From assembly GCA_963965975.1 (NCBI GenBank), contig OZ014411.1, positions 24,225,249 to 24,289,248 on the forward strand: a stretch of DNA of 64,000 bases. The letters are read 5' to 3'. The notes beneath the pieces were generated by a model. The model was not told where the DNA came from. It did no database searches and saw only the letters and a program-made list of their open reading frames with translations. The position numbers were made by a program, and so were the translations under genes. The DNA comes from Xestospongia bergquistia (taxonomy: Eukaryota; Porifera; Demospongiae; Haplosclerida; Petrosiidae). Every line of letters starts with the position of its first letter. The first letter of the stretch is position 1. Positions 13,001 to 22,047 of this stretch are shown here, piece after piece.

Positions 13001-13392
13001 AAGGGGAGCTATTTGCTCAATGTAAGTATGTTGTCCTTATAAAAATGAACATATTTATTTTATGTTTTAGACCCTCTCTTCGACATTCAACCTGTCCAGG
13101 TGGATGTAATGTGTCTAATTGTTTAGCATGTTACTTTTCTTATAACACTCTACCACTTCCTAAGGGAGCAGAATCATGTCTTGCAAATTGTACAGTGATT
13201 GGACAGGAACTAGATAAAAGCTGTATGAAAATGTGGGGACGTTGTGTACGTAATTTAAATACAATAAATAACCAGGTAAATAAATGTGGTCTACTTTTAA
13301 TACAATTATTATAAAATTTTTAGATTCAACCACATGAAAGGACATCTAGCAATTTCCACTGTTGGAAATATCCCCGTAACATGTCATCTTGA
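736..13392 (+). CDS. Copy A: giant secreted EGF/sushi/Ig/TIL/Kunitz protein (5' end outside window)
   Basis: Twenty-six exons are supported: 736-855, 949-1074, 3184-3558, 3740-5187, 5234-5351, 5406-8999, 9061-9264, 9324-9464, 9513-9668, 9719-9892, 9950-10108, 10166-10324, 10535-10693, 10837-11001, 11052-11210, 11254-11390, 11508-11640, 11694-11812, 11900-12032, 12086-12204, 12291-12423, 12477-12635, 12733-12900, 12961-13021, 13071-13275 and 13324-13392. After the two bases that finish a split codon they sum to 8,691 nt, exactly 2,897 codons with the stop. The order is two EGFs, two sushi, EGF, unassigned core, coiled-coil hairpin with Cys-rich loop, RRKR furin-type site, two Ig, GCC2/GCC3, then cysteine modules alternating with TIL and Kunitz domains. 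By comparison with copy C, the missing 5' part should encode a signal peptide, an EMI-like segment and more EGFs. No transmembrane segment is seen, so an extracellular matrix or secreted role is inferred. The actual function is unknown. Confidence 0.8.
1150..2480 (-). mobile_element. Retroelement gag-like fossil inside a copy A intron
   Basis: The minus strand shows gag-like coding pieces, including one retroviral-type zinc knuckle of the form C-x2-C-x4-H-x4-C near 1990-2035. The piece lies in the intron between the second EGF exon and the sushi exon, in antisense to the gene. It is broken, with several breaks, and no terminal repeats are visible. The family could be BEL/Pao or Ty3-like, and I cannot decide between them. 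It looks old. The ends are approximate. Confidence 0.55.
3184..3558 (+). other. Copy A exon with two sushi (CCP) domains
   Basis: A single phase-1 exon encodes two consecutive complement-control modules. It opens with [15 protein letters not shown], contains CDVGYQLVG and [13 protein letters not shown], and then a second module opening [12 protein letters not shown]. The four-cysteine sushi pattern with the conserved W and PxNG motifs is visible in both. The same exon recurs at 23241-23615 and 38848-39231, and as a decayed copy at 31430-31760. Confidence 0.9.
3740..5351 (+). other. Copy A exons with one EGF followed by unassigned core part 1
   Basis: Exons 3740-5187 and 5234-5351. The first about 45 codons form an EGF ([12 protein letters not shown], then [13 protein letters not shown]). 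The remaining about 475 residues are mostly beta-predicted with scattered cysteines and many N-glycosylation sites, and I recognise no family. Landmarks conserved in all copies are [39 protein letters not shown] and [10 protein letters not shown]. The intron at 5188-5233 is only 46 bp. Confidence 0.8.
5406..8999 (+). other. Copy A 3.6-kb core exon: unassigned domain, coiled-coil hairpin, furin site, two Ig
   Basis: One uninterrupted 3,594-nt exon. From the start it encodes about 230 residues of unassigned sequence, then a helical coiled-coil arm (about 6110-6385), a Cys-rich loop (about 6385-6795), a second coiled-coil arm (about 6795-7040), and an RRKR furin-type site at 7304-7315. After the site come a helical region and two Ig domains (about 7986-8230 and 8240-8515, with W and the YxC motifs NYTCDI and WYRCLV). 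The exon ends with a membrane-distal segment leading into the GCC2/GCC3 repeats ([14 protein letters not shown]). It matches 41011-44607 of copy C. Confidence 0.85.
9061..9464 (+). other. Copy A GCC2/GCC3 (ephrin-receptor-like) exons
   Basis: Exons 9061-9264 and 9324-9464 encode the repeated pattern C-x2-C-P-x-N-x-Y with CIPC, then [24 protein letters not shown] and FCFPC. This is the GCC2/GCC3 module known from SCUBE and SVEP1 proteins. It directly follows the [14 protein letters not shown] end of the core exon. Confidence 0.75.
9513..11390 (+). other. Copy A chain of small cysteine modules, TIL and two Kunitz domains
   Basis: Eight phase-1 exons. Unnamed cysteine modules are at 9513, 10166, 10837 and 11052. 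A TIL-like exon is at 9719 ([20 protein letters not shown]). Kunitz exons are at 9950 (P1 His) and 10535 (P1 Asn). The first half of a TIL unit is at 11254-11390. The lengths are almost all multiples of three (156, 174, 159, 159, 159, 165, 159), so modules can be gained or lost without breaking the frame. Confidence 0.8.
11508..12635 (+). repeat. Tandem array of a 392-bp coding unit (TIL exon pair), three copies in copy A
   Basis: The unit is a 133-nt exon (phase 0 to 1) and a 119-nt exon (phase 1 to 0) plus two introns. Units begin at 11508, 11900 and 12291. Units one and two are almost identical, including introns, so the expansion looks recent. Each unit adds 84 codons and keeps the frame. 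The last exon of the array, 12477-12635, carries the terminal TIL half ending CVYPQDC. Copy C has only one such unit (47011-47364). Confidence 0.9.
12733..13392 (+). other. Copy A last Kunitz domain and cysteine-rich C-terminal tail
   Basis: Exon 12733-12900 encodes a full BPTI-like Kunitz domain ([17 protein letters not shown], then FYYGGC and NNF) with Asn at P1 (12774-12776). Exons 12961-13021, 13071-13275 and 13324-13392 encode a conserved cysteine-rich tail ([34 protein letters not shown]) that ends at a TGA at 13390-13392. Confidence 0.85.
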
Positions 13393-13480
13393 CTTATGTA
13401 GTAGTACCAGTAATATTACAATAGTAGTAGTTGTAGTAGACTAGTAATAGTAGTGAGTAGTAGTATTAGTTTGTGATGGT
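13393..13480 (+). repeat. TAG-trinucleotide-rich 3' flank of copy A
   Basis: A TAGTAG-rich stretch directly after the stop codon. The same kind of sequence follows the stops of copy B (27796-27890) and copy C (48168-48232), so it was part of the duplicated unit and probably lies in the 3' UTR. Confidence 0.6.
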
Positions 13481-13721
13481 ACTTGTAGTAAAATAATTTT
13501 AAGTATATTGCTATTTTTGTACTTATTTCATTGTTTTTAATTTTGATATTCATTCACATATATCATTAAATGACAAGTTAATAATAATGAGAGAAAAAAA
13601 AATTTATGACATCACACAGTGACCAACAAGAAAAGAAAAGTTTTAAGCACACAATATCTTTAATTGCAATGAGTGTTCTATTGTAAAATATAAAAGGCAG
13701 CCATACATACAGCATGGAGAT

Positions 13722-13813
13722 ATGTATATATATATATATATATATAACAATTTATTGTATTGATACACACACCCATAGATGATATATATATATATATATA
13801 TACATATATATCA
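13722..13813. repeat. (TA)n microsatellites flanking a short palindrome
   Basis: Two TA runs at about 13726-13745 and 13783-13801, with ATAGATGATATA between them and its complement following, so the stretch can fold on itself. It marks the left edge of the inserted retroelement block. Confidence 0.7.
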
Positions 13814-13814
13814 T

Positions 13815-14530
13815 CTATTATCAAAAGCCAAACGACAAACCAGTTTACATCCACAAGCAGTGTAACCACCCACCTAACATCATCAAGAACCTACCAGATT
13901 CGAACAGCAGACGTGTATCCGACATCTCACATGATAAAGAAATCTTCAACCAAGCTGCCCTCCCCCCCCCCCCCCCCCTATGAGTGTTCTAAAATATTTA
14001 ACAAAAACACTGTTAAGGTCAGCAACAGCTGCATGCCAAACCTAGCCAGCATCATCAAGGTACACAATAATGAGGTCTCAAGTACATGCTCACAGAAACC
14101 CTGCAACTGCCAAAAAAGACCTCTGCTTATTAAACAGCGAATGCAACATCATCTACAACACAGAAGTCGAAAACATGAGCAGAAATGAGTCAAAGGTGTA
14201 CAAAGGCCAAACAGATTACCCCTTCAAGCAGAGATATTCCAAACACATATAATCAATTAGACATGAGATATATCGAAACAGCACGGAACTATCAAAGTAT
14301 GTTTGGCAATTGAAGAAAGAAGGTGAAGAATTCAAAATTACCTTGTCAATAAACAGAAGAGCACAGGCCTACTCCAACACAACAAAGCGGTGCAACCTTT
14401 GCCTAACTGAAAAACTCTCTATTATAAACGCCGACAAAACCACCACCCTGAATAAAAGGTCCAAACTCGTCTCAAAGTGCCGACATGAAAACAAGTACTA
14501 TTTACCACATTTCTCAAGGGATAAGACATA
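13815..14530 (+). mobile_element. Penelope-like element fragment with GIY-YIG endonuclease region
   Basis: Coding pieces characteristic of the C-terminal part of Penelope-like elements: VKVSNSCMPNLASIIKVHNN and a CNCQKKD stretch, then VYKGQTDYPFKQRYSKH (the GIY-YIG-type core), STELSKYVWQLK, and the terminal KRCNLCLTEK and SKCRHENKYYL motifs. Only the end of the reverse transcriptase and the endonuclease region are present, and the fragment is broken. A run of 17 C lies at 13962-13978. The left boundary is uncertain. Confidence 0.7.
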
Positions 14531-14589
14531 GTGAACTGTAGTGTAGTATTATGTATTATGAATATTATTATATCCTTTGTGGTCAGGAC

Positions 14590-16660
14590 CCTTAAGTGGT
14601 CTGTATGGTATAAGCATGCAGCAGAGAAGTAATGGCTCGTCATGGCACAGTTGGAGATTTTGTCAGTGAACGAGAAGATTGGTCGTCGTATATAGAACGA
14701 CTGGAAAACTATTTTGTCGCCAACGATGTGGTGACAGATGAGAAGAAACGTGCTATACTGATGAGTGTTTGTGGCGCTCGTACCTACAGTTAACTCGTAA
14801 CCTCACAACTGCCGCAACCCCATCGCTGAAGTCATATGAAAACTTAGTGAAGTTAGTGCGAGAGCACTACAGCCCCAGAAGGTCAGAGATTGTCCAAAGA
14901 TTTAAATTCAACTCTCGTACTCGTAAACAAGAAGAATCTGTATCAACCTTCATAGCTGAACTGAAGAAGCTGTCGGAGTTCTGTAACTTCAGAGACATGC
15001 TAGACGACATGCTTTGTGACAGGTTAGTATGTGGGATCAATCATCCTGGCATACAAAAGAGGCTACTTTCAGAGTCAAACCTCACGCTAGAGAAAGCACT
15101 AGAAATAAGTCAAGGCATGGAGGTAGCTGACCACAGTTCAAAGGTCATTCAATCAGGTGACCAGAAGTTTACTCCAGTACAGAGAGTTCAAGCACATACA
15201 AGGGGAGATGCCCGCCCAAAACCCCTAATATCTGAGAGAGGGTCATGTTATTGCTGTGGTGGACAGCGCAAATCTCATGAGTGTCATTTTAGAGAGGCAC
15301 TATGTCATATCTGCTGTAAAAGGGACGTATAGCACGGGTATGTCGAAACAAAGATCGTCAACAAGGGAACAGAGGTAGACAATCGAAAGAGAGAGCACAT
15401 CATATTCAAGAGGATAAACCAGAGACAGATGAACAAGAAGACACATACACCCTGTTAAATGTTACTTCAGGGAGAGCCAAACCAATTAGAGTAACAGTGA
15501 GTCTTAATGGAGTGGAAGTCATTATAGAGGTTGACACTGGTGCAGCTGTGTCAATACTCAGTGAATCAACATATAATCAACTCTGTGAGGCGAATGACAA
15601 GCTAAATTTAATGCCTTCGGACATTAAGCTCAAATTGTATACTGATCATCAGATAAAGTATTAGGCTTGTATTTAGTAACTGTGAAGTATGAAGATCACG
15701 AGAGAAAGTTGTCAGTATTAGTGGTTAAAGGTCAAGGGCTGTGCCTGTTAGGACAAAACTGGATGTCAGAACTGAAACTGAATTGGAAAGTTATTGGTTG
15801 AGTGGATGCAAGAGAAGATATTCAGGTAGTGATTGATAATTACAGTGAAGTGTTCAAAGGAGGATTGGGCACACTGAGAGGAGTAACTGCAAAGATACAC
15901 ATAGACCCACAAGTCCCACCTCGGTTCTACCGCCCACGTCCTGTTCCATATGCTTGGGGACAGGAGGTCGAAGCAGAGCTAGATAGACTGGAGTGAGAAG
16001 GCATAGTTGAGAGAATCCAGTTTTCTGAATGGGCAGCTTCAGTAGTGCCAGTGTTGAAACAAAATGGCTCTATTGGATTATGCGGGGACTATAAACTGAC
16101 AGTAAATCGTGTAGCAAAATTAGACACGTACCCCCTACTGAAAGTCGATGATCTATTGGCAACATTAGCTGGAGGGTCCACCTTTACGAAGCTAGACCTA
16201 AGCCAAGCGTACAAACAGGTACAGCTGGACCCAGAGTTTCAGCAGTTTGTGACGATTAACACGATGAAAGGATTGTATCGTTACACTAGACTGCCTTTTG
16301 GAGTGAACTCAGTGCCATCCATTTTCCAACAAGTAATGAGAATTTGTTACAAGGTCTGAAACACGTATGTGTGTATATTGATGATGTGTTAGTGACTGGG
16401 TCAACTGAAGCTGAGCATATTGCAAATGTAGAAGTTTTAAAGAAATTACAGACAGCTGGAATGAGGTTGAAGAAAGAAAAATGTATGTTTTTAGCACCAG
16501 AGGTCAAGTACTTAGGACATAAAATTAGTAATCAAGGCATTGAACCAACAGAAGAGAAAGTCAGAGCTGTTACGAAAGCTTCAGTTCCTCAGAATATTTT
16601 AGAATTAAAGGCTTTTATTGGATTAGTTAATTACTATGGGAAATTCCTATCTACTGAGTC
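14590..16660 (+). mobile_element. Ty3/Gypsy LTR retrotransposon fossil
   Basis: The parts seen in order are a gag-like region (about 14640-15330) with a degenerate zinc knuckle at its end, an aspartic-protease-like region with a DTGA motif (about 15500-15570), and reverse transcriptase (about 16045-16640) with LDLSQAY and the YIDDVL active-site motif. RNase H, integrase and both LTRs are absent. It is a truncated, broken copy with several breaks. It adjoins the Penelope-like fragment on its left. Moderately old. Confidence 0.8.
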
Positions 16661-17642
16661 CTCTCTAATCATTGTTACACCGCCACTCAGTTTGGAAGTG
16701 GGGGTCAGTCCAACAATGTTTTCTTTTTGCCTCGTTTGGTATCAGCAAACTTCCTTTTAAATGTGTCCATCTTCTGTTTATAATGGATGCAATTTCATTG
16801 TCTTACTTCTTAATTACATGTTAATAATAGCGTAGTAGAAAGGAATTTAGAATATCACAATGAATAAAGAAAGAAGAAATCAAAACACTTAATATTGTTA
16901 AATAAAGAGGGTGAATCTTATATAAAATCTATAAAGGCAGTCATGTGTACAACATGGAGGTATATATAGCCTGCAGACTATTGCAATGTGTCTGTTGTTC
17001 AAATGGCAATGGATTTGTGCTAGCACTGTAATATAAGTCTATACCATGATTGGACTGTAGTGAACTCATGTACTCTATGTTAAATGAGCCATAATATGCA
17101 ATACAGTGTGGGGTTTGAAACTTTAATATACTCCAGTACACATTATGCAATTGCCATAGTTCTACAATGGAAATTTATGATGACTATCTACTCAGTTATT
17201 ACAATAGACAGCTTTTAGTACGTGTAAACACAACTTATGCAATTACTCAAACAATATTTATGCTTATGTTGTAATAAATAATTTATTAATAGTGACAACA
17301 GCATAAATTAGCTTCATGCAATTTTTTGGATTATATTGGAGGTTAATTGCATACAAGGAAATCTATAACATTAGACTTGTTGACCATAATAGTTACATAC
17401 TAGGAGGATGAGTGTTTAGTTTATAGTAAGGAAATCACCAAAAGAACTGCTAAACACTGAATGAGTGGGATGTATTAATAAAAAAAGACAATTAAGAGTG
17501 ACTAATGAGATATAAAGTTTAGATAAAGAGAGTGAGACGTTGTGAAGAAATTGCCAAAAATTTTGATTATTTTAATTAAACCTGTTGTTTTATTAACCCT
17601 CTTAGCTCACTTCGTGAGTGAGGATTACTGTACTTGGTTTGC

Positions 17643-17664
17643 GTGTGTGTGTGTGTGTGTGTGT
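17643..17664. repeat. (GT)n microsatellite
   Basis: Eleven GT dinucleotides in the spacer after copy A. Confidence 0.95.
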
Positions 17665-19310
17665 CTTCCCCACCAAGAAGTTTATTCATTTTAGTCCATA
17701 TTCTCTTATTGTTGACAAAAGAGTCTTTAATGTGAATGACAATGTGATGTTCATAGTAAGTCAGAGTATTATCATTTACTTGCATTGTGGGTGTAACATC
17801 CTCATCCAGCAATAGGCTATTTGTTCATTTTTTAGTATATTTCCTCTTATTGCTGACTATAGATTCCTTTTATTGCGTACTGTCTTATTAATGTATATTA
17901 AGCAATTGCACACATTGAATGATAACACTTTTGTATATGGTGAACCATTAAGGTTATGTTTTTGCACAGAGGAAATAAAGCTTGTCACTGGGAGCCCAAT
18001 TTCAGCTGATGGTTTCAACTCAGTAGTGAAATATATGTGAGTTCTTACATTAACCTATAATGTTAACTTGTTTCTTTTATATTGGCGTGCAAAATTGTCT
18101 AGTGTAAAAGAATTAACAATTAATTTTGCTTGAGGTCAGGGACTGCTAACCTCACAAATTAAACAGCAAGTTATTGTACTCACTTTCTCATTTACTAATA
18201 ATTTTGTAATTGTGATAGTTTCTCAATTATTATTTATGCTAACAAAAAATTAATTTGAAGCTAGAAAATGCTGTTTTAAGAAAAGATGAAAAGTGATGTA
18301 TTAAATTGATAGTACAAAATTTTTAAAATGAATTGGCTATCATTTTTAATAAATCATCTATATAAACCAATGGAATGTTCTATCCTACACACACTGTTGT
18401 TTTAAGTGTATCAGCAGTCTGTACCTCCAGCTCCACCCTATCAAAATACTTGTCTATTTTATTTTAATAAGGCGTGGTTATGTAGTACCTTAGGCTAAAG
18501 TGTCTGTCTGTTAGCTGACAATGCACTTTGAACTGCTCTAACTCAGCAATGACAATGTCTACAGCTACAAAATTTTATGTAATCCTTTTGCTTATTTTAT
18601 TTTATGTATTTATTAGTAATTTCTCATGTAGTGGTAGCATGCTAATTACAAACAACTAATATCATCACAAAACTGCAGCAAGAAAACTGCACCTTACTGC
18701 TTTTCATTTAATCTTTGCCAAAAATTGATTCCTTTAACCCAGACATTATGTCTGAGTATCATTTTGTACATAATTAATAAATGTACTGTAATTTCTCTTC
18801 TTTCTCTATGAATCATATCATGCACTATGGAAGGATTATCTTGTAATATAGTAAGTATCTTCTTATTTCTTTATTACTTAATGTTAGCATACATTGACTA
18901 AGATAACACAATTATTACATATAAATTTACGAATGACACTAGTGATATCACAAGCCATATGGTAAATCCTGTCAGTGATATGCTACTGTTACTAAGATAA
19001 TGTAGATATCCCCAAAACAATTAATTAAAATCAATAAGCTTTCTGTTTGATACAGAACAAACAACAATATGACCTTATAATATTATTAACATATGCCTCT
19101 ATGTAGGTTGTCTTGGACTAAGTAAATGTGTATAATCAAAAACAAGTATCACTTAATTGCAATAAGGTCCCAAAATACCTAAATAAACAAAACATCTGTC
19201 TATAACATCTATAGACATAAAAACATAAACATAAACATCTATAGGTTAACTACTGATGTGAATTGACTGGTATATTAATTATAATGTGGTAAGTTGATAC
19301 AATGACAATC

Positions 19311-19342
19311 ACACACAGACACACACATACACAGACACACAC
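19311..19342. repeat. Imperfect (CA)n microsatellite
   Basis: A CA-rich run with AGA and ATA interruptions, absent from the matching spacer after copy B. Confidence 0.85.
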
Positions 19343-20850
19343 TTTGCTATGTAAACATTGAGTTGTAACACATTACTGGATGACTTAAATAAAGATATGC
19401 ACTGGTCTAATGTTAATACAAAATATAATGCAGTTCCACTTCTTTCCATGTAGTTTATTATACAGTGGTTAACACAGTATATATATTTATATATACTTTT
19501 AAGGGATCGATCACACTTTTGTCAAATATGTACTGTATAACGATATAAAGTGACGTAAGGATAAGTAATTACAAACATTAATACATATTACATTGCCATT
19601 AAAATGAATTGTTACTTTTACAATAAGATTTCATGGTCTAGTAGGTGTAGTCAATTCCATAATAAATGTAAATGTAATACTCTGGAAATAATATGATTAC
19701 TTTTGGTATGAAGTTTTTATTATAAGTAATAGTAGTAGTAGAATATAAAGAAATATTATATTTTTAAGTAGCCTTTGATCTGAAATCATTGCTATGTTAT
19801 ATTTGTATTGTTATTACTACAAGACTAATGCTATGAGATTGTTGATTCTATTTATGAAGGTAATGTAACAGTTAATCTTCCTTTTACTTATTTAAACTTT
19901 GTTTGGTCATATTTGTATCCATTGATACATGTACATTTATTATATATACTACCTTTCTTCCTTTTCTGTACAATGTTAGGAGGCTATAGAAGAAATTGCG
20001 ATATTCGAATATTCTTTAAGGATTCATTAAGTACATGTACATATATTAATTAGGTAGCTTTTACAAATACAAGTAAAAAAGATGTATACTTTTGTATTTA
20101 AAAATGATAAAACTATTAACGTATGATTTATAAGATCAATACATATAGTTTCTCAAGCTAACACATCATGAAGGTATACATTTTGTTTGTTTTGACCTTT
20201 GGGCCAGCTAGAGTCAGACTCATTTGAGATGGTTACAAATAATGTTTACTGTTTGTTTAGCTTGCAAGTAACATAGAACATATGGTCACAGTTTGTTTTG
20301 TAGCTAATGTTCCCTTTTAAGATGTAGCCTGTTTAATTATAGCATTTCTGTATTATACACATACATCAAAGAGATGTACAAAGTGCAATGATTTAGGGAA
20401 GTTTGTCACTGTTATTTTTGATAACAAATGAAACATAACATTATAGACATGACATTGTAGACTAATGTAAATCATCCTCAATGTTTAGTGTGTAACCTTT
20501 TCATTAAATTGTTCATTATTGTATAATGCTCAATGTAATTGTCATTATATTAAAGATTATAATTATGGTTGTATTAGAATATAGTGCAATAGTATTGATC
20601 AATAAATACATGTGCATGTGCATCAATTTTGTTTTTTTTGTTTTGATGAGAGCCTGTCCCTTTAGCTGAAGTCTTAGATTTTATATCAGTTCTCTTGCAA
20701 TATATTAGAATGTACTTCTTTTATATGTTGTACCTCTTCCAACAATAGAGAAAGAAGCTTTGAGATGACTGTTTATTTATTAAAGACAGCAACATAAACT
20801 TGAGTTTATAGAAATTGATAGAGATACTGGTCTCTACAAGGTACTTGTAT

Positions 20851-21938
20851 GCTGTAACTAACTTTAAACTCTAAAGTATAAGTCCGTCTTGTGTGTCTCT
20901 TTTGTTACTCTGATCATTATGTGTTCTATAGCAATGGCTTATTTTGTTTTGTTTACTCAAGCACTATATATATTGTATACTTATATTAATTGTGTATTAC
21001 TGGCACATGAAGCAATAATGGACAGTCCAAATGGTAAGGCTCTGAGAGGACCAACCTTTCAATGTGCCATTCTACCTCACAAATGTACTCTTTAATAAGC
21101 CTAATACTATAGTAATGGCTTGTGTTGTTTTATTACTCAATATGTTACTTTACTTGATGATGAGTGATGAAATAAACTTGAAGGAAGGAAAAAGCAGACT
21201 TATTTAAAACAATCAAAAGATGTGTATGAGACGTCTAGAGCAGTGTGAAGGTGAATAAGATCAATGAAGTTAGAAGCTAAGTATGCAGAAATTTGGTACA
21301 CTTTGGTTGAGCATATGTGCTGGTATATTATTAGGAAATCCTGGGTAGTAACTTGGAAGTATAATTATATCTCAACAATCAGATTTGCTTAAGGACACAT
21401 GGTAAACTGATTCTGGTCATAATCACCCTTACAGTAACAGAATCAATATCAATATAATCTTAGAACATTTTACAAATATTATATGCTATGCTACATTAAC
21501 AGACAACAACATACATATAGATATAAACATTGGTTATCACTGTATATTTAATTATTGAGTAATTCTCTCTTTTTATAAGTTCTGGCCTCTCCTTTGATTC
21601 TTAATGTTCCTAACAAAGTGAACTGGAAGAATTGTACATTATCTAAAGAACAAGAAACTAAAATGACATTGAAATTTAGAGAGAACTTTCAACCTTTCGA
21701 TTTTATACTTGAAGATGATTACTTTTTTGTTATGCATTATTGTACTACTTCTTGCTACAATTAAATTTTACAATGAAATACTTGCTATTTGATGTAGATT
21801 GCTTAAGAAAAAGCTAATATTATTTTCACTAATAACTGTGGCAATGTTTGGACTTTACAAGAGTCAGGTTCAGCAATCTGTTGTTATTATGACAATATAC
21901 ACTCCTACATTCTTCCTCCTCCTCTTCCTCTTTCATTT
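20851..21938. other. Intergenic region upstream of copy B, no confident gene
   Basis: After the duplicated spacer ends, this stretch shows no gene I can support. An open segment at about 21582-21764 begins after a pyrimidine tract and AG and encodes about 60 residues containing NKVNWKNCTLSKEQE. It could be an exon remnant, but it has no visible partner. Confidence 0.4.
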
Positions 21939-21947
21939 TATAAAAAA
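21939..21947 (+). promoter_or_regulatory. TATA box of copy B
   Basis: TATAAAAAA, preceded by a CTTCCTCCTCCTC pyrimidine run. It starts 51 nt upstream of the proposed copy B start codon at 21990. The same 51-nt distance separates the TATA box and the start codon of copy C. Confidence 0.5.
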
Positions 21948-21989
21948 TTGCTCTGCAAATTATTACAGTACTGCTATGATCATAGTAAA

Positions 21990-22047
21990 ATGATTGTTTT
22001 TTACTTGGCTGTGCTACTGAGTGTTGGTTTACATGTTGCAACAGCAG
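21990..22047 (+). other. Signal-peptide exon proposed for copy B
   Basis: ATG with A at -3, then a hydrophobic stretch ending in small residues (HVATA), then a GTAAAA donor. It ends in phase 1, which fits the phase-1 sushi exon at 23241 and gives ...VATA-VQEC. The whole gene is then in frame. No related exon is seen in copies A or C. Confidence 0.55.

Larger units (their letters stand above)
16800..20850 (+). repeat. Duplicated spacer block downstream of copy A
   Basis: Non-coding DNA with stretches that recur downstream of copy B (about 28010-29975) and copy D (about 33300-35060). Shared landmarks are 'gcctgcagactattgca' near 16969, 'tgctagcactgtaat' near 17018 and 'ttccatgtagtttattata' near 19445. 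It holds a (GT)n at 17643-17664 and a CA-rich run at 19311-19342. I see no supported gene here. Confidence 0.65.

Noticed and set aside
13678-13869. Open frames of repeated Ile and Tyr codons
   Set aside because: They are translations of the (TA)n microsatellite.
18400-18720. Slightly less AT-rich stretch in the spacer after copy A that looks like a dispersed repeat
   Set aside because: No terminal repeats, tail or second copy in the window, so there is nothing to support a call.
21582-21764. Possible exon containing NKVNWKNCTLSKEQE, preceded by a pyrimidine tract and AG
   Set aside because: It ends in a stop, has no partner exon and I recognise no family. It is recorded only as a possible remnant.
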